A program made the position numbers and the translations under genes. Shown in pieces: positions 12,113 through 25,200 of a DNA stretch of 64,000 nucleotides; position 1 is the stretch's first letter, and each line of letters starts with the position of its first letter. The stretch is from Asterochloris sp. CNOR1 (lineage: Eukaryota > Chlorophyta > Trebouxiophyceae > Trebouxiales > Trebouxiaceae). The stretch lies in contig OZ017749.1 of the NCBI GenBank assembly GCA_963969365.1, positions 62,001 to 126,000 on the forward strand. The letters run 5' to 3'. Under the pieces are notes generated by a model that saw only the letters and a program-made list of their open reading frames with translations, was not told the origin of the DNA and ran no database searches.

Positions 12113-15100
12113 TTAACGCCTCTGGCAGTTGCTTTGCAGAAAAGCAACGATATTACCAGCACAGCCAGAGGACGGATGCTCAAATGGCTCAAGAGTGTGG
12201 TGGATGAAGCCGCAGTGAGAGACCACAGCAATCTCCCTCTCTGGCCTGCAGCGCAGGTGACCATGCCTAAGGGCATCTACTCAGCACAGAAGGTGACCCA
12301 AAGGTCTCCATGCATGGGCCTCTGCACTTAAGATGTCAGATTTTTGGCGCAACTTCACTGGCACTGAGCTCCATTTGGAGGCCCTGCAGCAGGCCCTTGG
12401 ATTCTGTTGCACAGGCTTCAATGGCTGAGGGCCTGTTGGTTCCTCTTGCTGAGGGGCTGTCTGGTTCCTCTTAGACCTCCGGATTGTGCCATCCAGGTAT
12501 GCACTGGCTCAGTAGACGCTGACAGTTGTCCACTGCAGAGCTTCACCTCTGCACAGCCAGTGCAGGAGAGACCTGCCATGCTGCTCTGCAGCAGAGATCC
12601 GCTGCAGACCACTGCTGCGAATGGCTCACCTCTGCATCAGCCAGTGCAGGAACGTCCTGCCACGCTGCTCTGCGGCAGAGACTCCCTCTCCAAAGGGGTA
12701 CCAGCCGTCATCGTTGGGCTGGTCGTGGAAGCTGTCCCACACCACATCCTGCAGCAGTTGTGAGCGCCTGCTCGGATGCACTTGCTCAAGAGCAGAGAGG
12801 AGGCACTGGGGCAGCTTGATGGACCGCAGACAGACTGGCAACGATGGCAATGGCAGGTCCACAGCCTGCAGGGAGGGGCAACACACCTCACTAGTCCACA
12901 GGAGGTACAGGACCCCAGGGCTTCCGCCAGAGTCACAAAGCCCACCTGACAGGGGTGGTCTAGACAAGAACAAGCCAGGGCAGGTGTCGGCTCAAAGCGG
13001 GTGTACACCAGCAGGGTGGCTGCTGCGGGCAGCGGAACTAGTTTCACCCCAATGCACAGCATGCAGACACCCAGAGCCTGCTCGCTGCAAGCCTGGAAAG
13101 ACCCTCTGCAGCAGGCAGGGCAATTGTTCGACTGCCCACCTGCCTGCTGTGCTGGGTAAGTTGCTGCCTGCCATGCACACATTGCTGAGGTTGGCAGAGG
13201 CTTCAAATCACATACAGTGGCGCTTGCAGTCTGCGACACTCCGCCACCTGCACCCCTCAGCTGACTGTGCAAAGGCTGCCTGAAGCCTGGCAGACCTCAC
13301 GTGAAGTGGCTGCCACAGCTTATGCAGTCAGAAGGCCGTTGGTTGCAAAACTCTGCGTGCATGTCAGCCTACCACGTCTGACTCCACCATGGAGAAGTCG
13401 ACAGCTGGGAAGTGCTGCCGGACTTGAGAGAGGTCCTTTCGGCGGTCACACAGATTCTCACCTACGGATGCAGCCATAGGTCAGGAAGTGTGACAGTTCT
13501 CAAAGCAGTTAGCAGCGACAAGAGCTCACTCCTTGATGCCCGGCCGCAGTTCAGACCAGGCACCGGCAGAGTTCGTGTGCATGAGCCCTGTCGATCCTGG
13601 ACCAGCGTACCAGACGACGCAGCATGTCCGCAACTTTTCAGCAGCTGAGGTTACTGAGCACACCAACACAATCCAGGCAGTGATCTACACATCCATATGA
13701 TTTTGCTGATGTTCAACTGTAAGGACAGGATACCTAGGGCAAGCGCCCTTGCGCTTGTCATGTGCTTCAGCGGTCCCCAGTGCCCAGCCCAATAAATTTG
13801 CCCCAAGCTGGACATATTGTAGCCAAACAGGCACAAACCCTGAGCCATGACCCACCAACACGCTCCCGGCAGCCCTCATGCGCGAGGAACGGCAGCCCCG
13901 CAGGCGCCACCAGAGCTGCGTGGGGGCTGATCACGTGCGTGACGCCCTGCTGCCCTTGCATCAGCAGCGGCCGCCCCTCTCCTGCCCCATCCATTCCGAA
14001 CACTCCCGCAGCTGTCTCCAAGGTGCGCCGTAGGGGAGAGACAACCACCAGCTGCACAGCAGCAGGTAAGTCCTGTGTTGAGATCATATTTGCAGATGAT
14101 GCAGTCAGCTGGTAGACATCCAGGTGCAGGACAGCCACCAATGCCATGCTGCGTGGCCCCACTAGTGGCGAATGGGTGCAGCAGTTGCTGGGTGCCCTCT
14201 AACTGCATGTCATCAGGCAGTGTCAGACTGCTCAACTCCAAACAGCGCAGCACAAGGGCCTGGGAGCCTCAGCCAGGTGCAGTGGCAGGCAACTTTGTCT
14301 GGTGGGCTACAGCAGGATGGTGGGCAGACAGCTGCCACCTGAACAGCAGCAAGACAGCAGCAGCAAGGGGCAAGTATGGCTGCCCAAGCTTGATTGCAGC
14401 GGCATCAAGTCAGGCAAGCTATGGGAGAGGCATCCTTTTGCTATGCATGAGCAAGGATGTGAACCCTTGTAGCAGGCTGGTGCATCAAAGCAGAGTGAAG
14501 AGGTACACGCACAAGCGTCACAGGCGCCCATGGCCTCACCCTGATGCTGAGCGCTGGTGCCCCGATGTTGGTGGCCTGTTTGCCACGGCCGGGTGCACTT
14601 TGTAGGCCCCACAGGCACCTAATGTCTCACCTTCCTTACAGAGTGCACGTGCCTCACCAACTGCCAGGACTAGGTGCACAGTGCTAGCCTTACAGATGCC
14701 CACTGTCTAAGCTCAACACTAAGCACTGATGCCTCACTGCATGCACAGAGATGGCGTCACGTCGCCCACCTCAATGTTGAGCGCAGGACTCTGGGCAGCA
14801 ATGTGCTGCCTGAGTCCATTGGTTTGTTGCCACCCCAGCGGCGTCAGGTGGGCATCCTGCAGGCGTGCTGCGCCATGTTGGTATACACAGGGGCACCTGC
14901 TGCATGAGCAGCTCACGAATCAGCTGCCACCACGCTGGCTGGCTGAGTTGCAAATGACCTACCTTTGCCTGCCGCAGCTGCTACGTTTCAGCACATTGCA
15001 GTGTTGCTGCTGTCCTGAGTCTGCCTAGTGCAGACAGGTGCTGAGTGCTGGCATGCTTTGCAGAGGCCAAAGGCCTTGGGCATGACAGCACTGCTCTTGG

Positions 15101-15182
15101 CACGCTAGGGCATGGAAGTCACCTCGGAGTTCTCATAGCCGATGTTATGCCAGCCCTCGCCGTGCCTGATCCAGTGGATGAC
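12113..15182 (-). CDS. Histidine phosphatase / phosphoglycerate mutase-like protein (plant type)
   Basis: Member of the histidine phosphatase superfamily, closest in pattern to plant phosphoglycerate mutase-like proteins; the substrate is not known. Exons in coding order: 15182-15123 (VIHWIRHGEGWHNIGYENSE, containing the catalytic RHGEG), 14856-14770 (DAHLTPLGWQQTNGLRQHI), 14051-13856 (LVVVSPLRRTLETAAGVFGM ... FLAHEGCRERVG), 13461-13376 (ENLCDRRKDLSQVRQHFPAV), 12748-12630 (DVVWDSF ... AAEQRGRTFLHWLMQR), 12245-12113 (EREIAVVSHCGFIHHTL, second catalytic His, ending in TAA). Junction phases match, for example GTTG/GT giving Gly and AG/G giving Arg. The first exon and probably one short exon between 15123 and 14856 were not identified. 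An ATG near 15490 on the minus strand is a possible start but its phase does not clearly fit. Both catalytic histidines are present, so activity is plausible. Confidence 0.85.
12541..12686 (-). repeat. Duplicated 3' end of a phosphatase exon
   Basis: The donor edge of exon 12748-12630 (AAEQRGRTFLHWL, then GTGAG) is repeated 83 nt further on as AAEQHGRSLLHWL followed by a GTGAAG donor. The copy keeps its frame, but the model above uses the first copy because it joins in phase to the last exon. Confidence 0.75.
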
Positions 15183-15739
15183 CTGCAGGCATGCCGTCAG
15201 CAGCATCTGGTTGAAGTGGTCCTGAGATGTGTTGCCTGCGCAGCATTCAAACTGCATCCCACCTTTGTGTTGCTCAGGGGAACCACTGAGAGCCCTGGCT
15301 GGCTGGGCTGCTGATGAGCAGCAGCAGGTTGATGGCTGAAGTACGTTGAGGCCTTGCCTGCATCAATAAGAAGCTATCAGCGTCCTTCTGAACTCATGAA
15401 TAAGCTCTGGCATGTTTTGCTCTGCAGCCGCCGATTCCCCTTGGCTCACTCAGATCAGGCTGGTCCTGCTTGGGAGAGAGCAGGACCATGGTGGTAGTGC
15501 ACCTGCTGCGCCGCTTTGGCAAAGATGCTGCGAATGTGCCTTCTCTCCTGCTATGTGGTCTTAGACTTGCATGATGCAGCAGCAGCATAAGTGCGCCTTG
15601 ACATTAATTGATGTCTCAATCACAGGGGCCCATGCCGCCCTGACTTTGAGGAAGAAGACATGTTCGCGCACTTTCTTTCAGCAATGTGAATGCTCAGGAG
15701 CCATCACGATGGTAATCACAATAAGCTTACTGCACATAT

Positions 15740-15855
15740 GCTACGGTCATACCATCCAGAATAACGCCGTTCTCGTCCGATCACGGAAGGTAAACTGGAT
15801 TGGGCCAGATCAGTACTACGTTGGGTGACCACGCGGGAATATCTGGTGCTGTAGC
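15740..15855 (+). rRNA. 5S ribosomal RNA (copy 1)
   Basis: Complete eukaryotic 5S rRNA of about 116 nt. The ends GCTACGG and CTGTAGC pair as helix I. Internal hallmarks are GTCATACCA, TCTCGTCCGATC, GGAAGGTAAAC and GGTGACCACGCGGGAATA. A run TTTT at 15857-15860 is the expected RNA polymerase III terminator. It stands alone between the phosphatase and the channel gene rather than in a tandem array. It differs from the copy at 44444 at about two positions. Confidence 0.95.
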
Positions 15856-16243
15856 GTTTTGCTCTCTGAAGGTTGCTACAATGATGGCCTTGGGCAGAGT
15901 GCCCTGTTCTTGGAGGCTCCCAGAGCACCCCACATCATGAACTGCATTGCTGCATGTTCTGCCTTGCATGCAGCATGGCGAAACATTTTGTTGAGATGTA
16001 AAGGGGTACTGACATGCTGATAACGCGCTTGCTAGGTGATAGCTTTGCTGACTGTTCTATATAAGCAGACTGCAAAGACTACCTTTGATGGATTTTCTAC
16101 AACCATTGCAATGCTGCACCTTTGTTTGTACTTTCACAGGTTTAAAGTTGTTGGGTTCAGCACAATACCTTTAAAGCTGCTCAACGGGGGGGGGGGGCTG
16201 ACTGATCATGAAACGCGCGACACTTGGGCAACAAAGGGCAGGC
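15856..16243. other. Intergenic, with a 12-G homopolymer
   Basis: No coding signal was seen between the 5S gene and the stop of the channel gene. It contains an uninterrupted run of 12 G at 16186-16197, about 50 nt downstream of that stop on the minus strand. Confidence 0.6.
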
Positions 16244-19200
16244 TCAGTAGTCTGCCAGGACCACGATGCTCTGAACATTGTGAAGGCTGAACATGCGGGT
16301 GACCCTGTCCTGGGGGTTGAGCACGGGCCTGTGCTCGCCATGACGCTTGAACCCAATGGCGATCTCATCCCCATGCGGATTGTTGGGGTCGCCGGCAGTT
16401 GTCTGCTGCCTTCTGCGAGCCCGCATCATGAGCTCCCACCAGTTCAACTCATCGATGGGCCTGCAGAAACGAGTAGTGGCGCTGGGTTCTGCGCACACTA
16501 CTTGCAGAGCAGCCAGTTTGTGCTGTGCATAAAGTGTGCATACAACACGCTGCACATCTGCTTTGACGTGACATGTTGTCTTTGGGCACGAAAACAGGGC
16601 CATGCTGGGCATGTAGTGAGGGCTACAAGCTTAGGCTGAATTTGAAGAGTACAAGAACAACTCTTAGCCCTGCCTGGGCAGAGCGGGATTCCTCAGCACA
16701 CCCCATGATCCCCAAGTGGCGGTGAATGCCAAGTGGGGATAGTGTGCGTCTTGCACGACTGCCAGCAGTTGCACACAGCAGCTGCACCTCCCACCTGAGG
16801 TAGCGCTCGGCTGGGAAGACGTACAGCTCCTGCCCCGGCTCAGACTGGAGCTCCTTGAGGATCACGTTCAGGGCTGGCTTCTGGGCTACAGTTGCCAGGG
16901 CCATGCTTATGATGTCATTGCTCATCAGGTACTCTCCCAGATGGATGTCCTGCAGGAGCAGAGTGAGAGTCCTCGTTTCTACATCAAGCTGGAAACCAGA
17001 CATTGCCCTGCTTGCAAGGTCAGCAGAGCTGCTCCCCACTCACATGCGGCGTCCACTCCAGCACGGCAAGCCTGTTTAAACCCTACAGTCTGTCCCCTGA
17101 CTCACTGGACACCAATGGTGATGCAGCTGCACCGAATTTTGGTTACAATTCGAATGCATTACAAGATGTGCGTGGATTCCGCGAGGAGGGTGTCGGTGTG
17201 TTGTTTTGAGAAGGAATATCTATTCTCAGGACGAGCAGCCCCTGCTCCAGTCATGAGGCGATGCCCCCGCGCTGCAGGCGAGAGCCACCTTGACCATGCG
17301 CCGCTGACACCATCGCTGCAGGCAAGGACCCACCTTGACCAGGCGTCGGCTGTTCACATCCACCACCTCAATCATGACTGTTGTAGACTGGACAGCGCGC
17401 TCCTGCCTGACGGCCTGCTCGCTGGCCTTGTGCCACCGCGCATGAGGCAGCTTGCTGCGCTCTGCAGCGCCGGGGCAGGACAGACCTCAGTGGCAGCTGT
17501 GGGAATGGCATTGGGTCACTGTGCATGAGGCTGCTGGCCACGCCCTGCATCGGTGCAGCAGGGCATGCGTCAGTGGCAGCTGCATGGTTAGCACTGGGCC
17601 ACTAGGGCAGCCTGCCATGCTCTGCAGCAACATAGCAGGCCGGGCCTCCAACAACAGGAAAGCAGACCCTAAGGCTAGGAACTGGGCAGTGTGCAGGGCA
17701 GCACAGCTGCTGCTTCTGCCACGGCATATGGGGAAGCCTGCCTCACTCTGCAGCACTATTGCAGGGCAGGCCTCAGAGCAACATGGAGGCAGTTCATAAG
17801 CTGGGCAGTCCTCAGGCCACACAGCCGCAGCTTCTGCCACAGCGCACAGGGCAGCGTGCCCCTCTCTCTGCAACAACTTGTCTCAACTTGTGGTTCTCAT
17901 TGAGCCAAGCACCTTTGGGCAGCCTGCCATGGTCTGACCTGTGGATGGTCAAACCAGTTGCTGCTGCTGGCCCTGGCGCCATGCCGGGTTGACAGCAGGC
18001 GCAGCACCACCTGATGATGGGCATGGTGGTCTTACTGCATGCAGGAACCCATCGCCTATATGCTGTCAACCTCCAGGCCTAGGAGCTGAGACCTCTGTTC
18101 TACAGACCTGAGGGAATGAGTCTGCAGGAGTAGGCACGCCATGCAGATGCTGCCAAGGTCAGCTGCAGGCGGCTGGAGGGGTGGCTGCTTTGCCGTAGCA
18201 CCCAACCTGTGCATGGTGCTGACTGGCAGCCCTGTGTCTGGATTCCCACTCCATGAGGGTCATCTAGGGTGCCAATCACTCCAGCACCGGCGACTTTGCA
18301 GCAGTGCCGATCACTTCAGCACGTTTCAGTAGCCGGCACACTGCATGCGGAACCCCCTCACATGGTGCTGTCACAGCCTCCCGCAGGCGAACCAGCTGCC
18401 AAGTGTGGTGAGACGCCTGCATGCATAGGACTCCCCCTCACCATAGGCTGTCACGGCCTCCGGCAGGCCGATCAGCTGGTGCTGCTGGATGTTGCGCAGC
18501 AGCAGGAGCATGGCGATGCTGCGCGAGTCGCAGTCCCCCACGTGCACCCCAGACGCGTCCTCATCCAGGAAGATCACGATGGCTGTGAAGTTGGTGACCC
18601 TGCAGACAATTGGGCCATGCTGCTCATCTTGAAGCAGCAAAGGCTACATGAGCAGGGACACATGCGGTGCAAGGAGAGGTGCACGAAATGGTTTTCAAGC
18701 AAGAGGCGTTGCAGTATTGGCAAGCTCTGCCGAGCAGTTCCAAGGGCCACACCTGGGCAGGCCAGGCGTCATGCACAGCTGGCAAGATCTGTAGCCACCG
18801 CAACTCCATTGCCCGCTGCCCTCAATGCCACTACATGCCACTGTACTCCCCCTGCCCTCTGCCTGACCTGTGAGTGCTGCATGCGGCTCAGGCACCCTCT
18901 GTTCCCCATGCTTTTCATCTTGGTGAAAATGGAAATTCGTGTCCAGTGCAAATTTCTTCTATAAGAGCGTTCATGCTCATGCAGCCTCCTTTGAGGTCAG
19001 GGAATTTCCTTCAACGCTGAGGCATGAGACCAGTAGCCACTGAGTTGTACCCAAGCCACCCAGCGTACCTGATGTGTGAGAGCTGCTTTGGGGTCAGGCG
19101 TGTGCCCTTCCGGTCAGAGGTGTGATACCAGCAGCTACCAAGCTCCACTCAAGCCACCCAGCTCACTTGATCTGCGAGAGCTGTTTCCGGCTCATGCACC

Positions 19201-22200
19201 CGCCCTCTAAGGCTGGGTCCTTGTATATGACCTTCAGATGTTGCACATCTGTGGCTGGGTCAAAGGCGGCCAGGCGCAGGCGCTGCTCGCGCTCCTCGAG
19301 GGGCACCTGCGGCGGGCACAGTACTCTTGGAGTGGCTTGGCTGGCCACATAGCCCCACCCACTGATGCCAAGGCCGCTGAATGTAAGAGGCAGTGCAATA
19401 TGCTGAGAGCAGAGCATGTGGCATGCCTGAACCACCGGGAGGAGTGTCATGCTGGCCAGAGCCATGTCAGGAACAGGTGGTGCTTGAGTCACACATGGCA
19501 AGCATGTGGTGTCAAAATGAAGAGCAAGCAAGCAAGCGAGGCTGCTGCAGCCATCTTGCAGCCATAACATGCAGCAAGATGGCGGCGCCAAGCAAGCCCA
19601 GCTGCTGCATTGAGCCTCTTCAGAAGCTGTGATGCTCTATGGCATGACCAGATCACCCAAGAATACTGTAGCCCCCCCCAGCCTGCCATGGAATGTGCAA
19701 ACCCAGGCAGGAGTGTTGGCATGCACCTGTGGGTCGTGCACAGGAGCTATGGACAATGGCCAGCCTTACTTTCCAAAAAGGGTTGGCCACTGAATGGCGG
19801 TCATCATCCACCTCACCTTGCTGCAGCAACCACAGTCAAGACAATGCTAGAACAGCTTGCCCCTTAAAGCTGGAGACGACCACCCACAAACACTGACACC
19901 CAGCGTCACTTTACTGGGCAACCACGATCGAAATGATGCTTTGGCGCAAGCCCAGCTTGTGCCTGAACCTGAACAGCCACTTTGAAGTGCTGACCACCGG
20001 GCTCACTTCACTGAATAGCCACAGCTCGCTGCCGGGGATGACCAGCTCGTCCAGCACCTGGATGAGGTCCTTGATGTCGCGGGGCCATCCAACATACAAG
20101 ACCTGCGGGAGAGAAGCAGCTCAGACTGTTAGGCGCGTGTATAAGTCGAGCCCCAAAGTTTGAGCACTGAATGCCTACGAGCTGATGTTGAAGGGAACCG
20201 CGCACAGCTCGTTGAAAGTGCAAGCCAAATGGTAAGATGTGCATGTCGTGCTGTTCAGGTTTCTGCACGGCACTGCTTCCTTGCTGATGCAGTAACATGT
20301 AGCCCATTTGTATGGGGGTAGCTTGCAAACGTACAGACAAGCAATAACAGGCTAAGGCTGGAGACAACTCCAGCAACGCCGGGTGATCCACCTCGTGTTT
20401 GTTCATGCGCATAGGTCAGGACCCTGGACAGGACCTAAAAAGCCCCAGGGCGCTGATGTGCAGGTGGCCGCCAGCCTGTTCAAGTGTCAGGGTTTCCTGC
20501 AGTGCAGGCAGCATGCAGGGCTGACCTTCTCCCTGCCTCTGTGGGTGGTGCAGGGGGGCAGCTTGCCGGCCTCTACGTGGTGGGGCTGGCTGTCAGGGTG
20601 GCTGATGTCCCGCCTGCTGTAGGCCAGGAGCACCAGGTGATCCCCTGCAAGCAGGTGGGTGTGACCTGACAACGATGTTCAGCCGGCTGCTCCTGACAGC
20701 GGTACTGCCACGTGGCAATGGCCAGTGCTTGGGGTGGCTGATGTCCCGTCTGCTGTAGGCCAGGAGCACCAGATTATCTCCTGCAGGCAGGTGGGTGTGG
20801 ACTGGTCAGGTGGACTGCGAGCAGCTGCTGTCCAGAGGACTGAGCAGGACTGCGAGCTGCCGTGTGCTGGCCACTCCCAGCCAGGCTGCCCAGGTAGGAA
20901 GCTCAGGACCTTGCCTGGCCGTTGCAGGTGGCCAGCTGGAACACCTACATATTATCAGAGCTGCCAACTCATGATATAGAGCTGCCAACTCAGTATGCCC
21001 TCCCTGCAGCCACACAGTTCTCTCAAAAGCTCGATGTTTGTGAGGGCCCTCTAATAGTGACTGTAAAAGCTGCATGTTGCAGAGCCCTGGCAGGCAAACA
21101 AAGCCCCAGCCTGGCTGTGGCTGGTGGCCGCCTGGCACAGCATCACATGCCCTGGCCGTGTTGCAGCTTCCAGTCAGGCCAGCCAGGCAAGGCAGGGCCC
21201 AGCCTGGCACAGTATTGCATATTCATGCCAAGATTCAGGGTCCAGCCAGGCAAACCTACCTGGTCGCATCTGGCAGTTGCCAAGGGCACAATGTGACATG
21301 CCCCTGCCGTGTTGCAGAGCCCACGCAGGCAGGCCAGGCCCCGAACCTGTTGCAGCTGTGAGCCGCCGTGGTACTTGCACAGTAGAACAGGGACAACAAT
21401 CCATCCACAAGTAGGACATATGCAACAGAACATGCCCTGGCCGTGTTGCAGCATCCAGCCAGGGACATCTGGGACACTTGTCCTCACCACAGCAGGCATC
21501 TACCTGGCTGCAGCTGGTGGTCATCTGGGGGATTCAGCAGGACGTGCTGGTCGCTGTCAGGGATGGCGTAGTCAACGCGGCGGGCACAGGCGCTGGGGTC
21601 GCTGGTGGTCAGCCCCAGGACTGTAGCATTGTGGAACATGAGCAGGACCTCCCCAAAGGTCCGCCCCGCCAGCTCTGGGAAGGCCTCAATGTACAACTGG
21701 GCACCTGCAAGCACGCCCTGTCGCCCTCAAACTGATCACGTCAAGGAACACTCATGGTGGAGACTTGGTGAGGAGAAGCTGCCCTGCAGCTAGCTCAAGT
21801 CAAGATCAGCTATTTGACTTGACTTGTTGAGCTAGTAGCAGGGCAGCTTTCAGCTGTGAGAGCAAAGCTTTGAAAAGCTAGTACCTGCAGGCTAAAGCAT
21901 CTTTAAGCAGAGGTCATGGCCAGCAGAGAATTCGACACAGGCCTGGTTGGATCCCGTAGAGCATCTGCTCTGGCCATGCAAACTGGTCTGTTGGTCAACA
22001 TCTGAAACCCAATTGGGCTCCCTTGGCTGCAGCCTGACTGGAAGCTCCTGTTCAGACATCACAAGTCCATGTGCACTGTTGGTGCCCAGCAGGGCCTCCC
22101 AGACTGCATTTATTCACCCTTTTCACACAGGCCAGGCTGAAACCTGCACAGCACATGCTCTTGCCAGGCAGACTGGTCCAAAGGTCTGTGCGCTACTGTG

Positions 22201-25200
22201 CCCCCTTGGCTGCAGCCTGACTGGCAGGCCCTGATGCAACACCAGCATTCCAGGCTCACTGTCTGTGCCCAGCAGGGCCTCCCAGACTGCTGGTGCTGTC
22301 GTCTGTCACGCAGGCCTGGCTGCCATGCACACAGCACCTTCTCTAGGCCCGGCAGGCTGGCCCTTTAGACGATGTTGGCACCCAACTACGCCCCCTTGGC
22401 TGCAGCTAGACCCTAAACCCTAAACCTGACTGGCAGGCCCTGATGCAAGACCAGCAGTCCTGCTCACCGTCTGTGCCCAGCAGGGCCTCCCAGACAGCAG
22501 ACAGGCCTGGCTGCCGTGCGCACAGCACCATGAGCCGCCCCACAGTGTCCTTGGAGACGACAGCGGTGACCTTGCCCAGCCCCACAATGTTGACCAGCGA
22601 CTGGTTGTCCACATCGCAGATCTCAGCGATTATGTCGCCCTGCACGCCACACAGCACATGAAGGGAGAGACTGGCCATGAGAGACTGTCCACAATGCCAT
22701 GCTGTGTGCAGGTGCAAGTTGGACAAGCAGGCCCCTGCCTTGCTGTTTGCAGTGTGCACACGCTGGTGCAGGAGAGAGAGCAACAGCACCCAGCACAGCA
22801 GACGCAACGTACAGGATTCAAGCGCTGGTGCAGGGCCTTGAGCAGTGGCACCATGTTCTGCTGCGATTGGGCCAAGCGCGCCGCCGCGTGGGTGTTTGCA
22901 TGGTGCACGCACTGGTGCGGGGCAAACAGGAGCACCCGCACCTGGCACAGCAGACACACAAAGCAGCACATCAGGGTCGTGGCCCTGGTGTCTGGGTCCA
23001 GCAGGCGCTTTCAAACACAGCAAACACCCGAGATTGCTCAGCCCACCTGCAGTCCCCAGCCCTGGAGCCGGGGTCCATCAGGTCGCTGGCATGATTCCCT
23101 GGTGCCAGAATCAAACACACCAAGCCTTTCTCAGCCCATGATTCCCTGGTGCCAGAATCAATAACAGCAAGCCTTCTAAGCCATGATTCCCTGGTGCCAG
23201 AATCAAATACAGCAAGCCTTCTCAGCCCTCCTGCAGGCCCCAGCCCCTGGATTTGGGGTTCCAATGGCGCTGGCATGATGCCATGGCACCAACGAAGCAC
23301 GGCAAGTACCCAGACCTTCACAGCCCACCTGCAACCCCCCAGTCTTGGTGTTCAGCTCCAGCAGGCGCTGGTGCAGGGCCATGAGCATCAGAACGACCCG
23401 CAGTGCGCGGGCGTCGCTCTGGTCTACGGCCTCGGACACGGCCAGCACGATGATTGTTCGGGCAGCCGCGACTGAGACGGTGCCAAGGTCATGCTGATGC
23501 AGGGGGGAGCCGGACCTGCAGAGGCGGGAGCAGCCGGCTGCATGGCTTCAAGAAAGTAAGCGCTGACTCTGGGCTTCCTGAAGATGATGGTCTCAAGTTA
23601 GATCAAACAGCCATGGGCTGTGAATCAAGCCGATGGCAGCAAATGACGACTTCCCTGGTACATGCTGTCTGTTTGTTCCTGTAAAACTAGTCCGACGTGC
23701 TGTGGTCAACTGCGTGGAGGGAGCCTGCTCTTGTCTTGCTGTCTGACTCCTGAGACATTGATCTGAGGAACCCCAGCAGTGCATGCTGACACAGCAACCA
23801 GCTGCAGCTGCGTGAGTGATCTGCGGCATGCAGGGATGGTCTTGGCCGCCAGCACACAGCAAGAGTCTGCCCTGCATGTCTCAGCTTCACACAACGATCC
23901 GACAGCCAGGTCACAGAACCCTCAAGTCAACGCTCATGCCTGCTGTGGCAGAGATGGCTCCTCAGGCCGACATTTCCACCCATTGATGTCCCACCAGCTG
24001 GTAGATGATGCTCCAGCTTTGGGTGCCAGATAGCAACGCAAAGCAGGCGGCCTTCTCTGCAACGGGCTGTGATGACTTGAGAAGTGTCCATTTACCGGCA
24101 GATGATGCGGCAGCCGTAGGTGTTGATTCGCTGCTTCCTCAGGTCCAGCTCCATATCCTCCTTGGGCCGCTCTGCCAGGATGACAATGGCGCCGCCGCTC
24201 TGCATGGAGGCAGGCTTCCTCAGCAAAGTGTTCCTCCAGGTTTCCACATTCTGTCATGCTGATGGAAGCCTGAGCCCCTCAAGCAACATGGCTGCCCCTG
24301 CAGGCCGCTATATGGCAGCCAACAGTTCGATCACCTGATGCCGCTCTGCCAGGCAAAGCTCCTGTAGGAGCTTCACAATCTTGCTGCTCCAGCCCAGAAT
24401 GAGGACGTGGTTGGATTCAATGACCTCAGCCTTTCCCCGCTTCAGGTTGGAGATCTTGCTGTCGATGGCCTCTGCAGACACAAGGTGACTTGGACGGACA
24501 GCCCAGCTGACATAAAAGGTAGCTCGGCTCGCTGTTGAGGCAGTGACCTCAACAAATGCCCATATCATTTGCCTGCAGAAGGTAGACTTCAGTGCGCCTG
24601 CGCTTCAGGTTGGATCGTGATGTTATCTCCATTTGCTGTCAAGGGCCTCTGCACACAGACGGCTGCATGTAGCCCCCATGTGAGACCAGCAGCAGAAGCA
24701 GATCTGGCAGTCTCAGGCCTCTGCAGGCAGCATTGGGGAAGCCTGACTGCTTTGCAGGGGCCATGCGTGCTGCAGACACGGCATCACTGATGCAATGGTT
24801 GCCTGCAGGGAAGCAGGCCTGCATCTGAATACCAGATGTTGGTAGACTCAGCTGACGGGGCATGATTGCTTTTTGGGGCAGCAAGTCACACAGGAAGCAG
24901 GTCTTGCCAGCCCTCGGGCACAGGGCTGCATCATGTGTGTGCCTGGAGGGTGGCCCAAAACAGCACAGCAACCATGAATGAGACTGCCATGCAGGGACGG
25001 CTGTGAGGGATTTGCCAGGGGCCAGCCCCAGCAGTAGGGCACTGGTGAGGGCGCGCCCGAAGCTGATGCCATGGCCAACCACTCACAAGTGAAAACAACA
25101 TGTGCTCTGCTGCAGAAGCGTGTGCTTGCCTAATGTCAGCCCCTGTAGCAGTCATGTATGTGTTCTCGCGTGCACCAAGGCAAATGAAAAGTCAAACAAA

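Noticed and set aside
12621-13283. 220-codon plus-strand frame
   Set aside because: It is antisense to the histidine phosphatase, whose minus-strand exon 12630-12748 carries recognisable family sequence.
23091-23225. CRISPR-like array of 46-nt repeats
   Set aside because: There are only three direct units with no separate unique spacers, and they lie in an intron of a nuclear eukaryotic gene.
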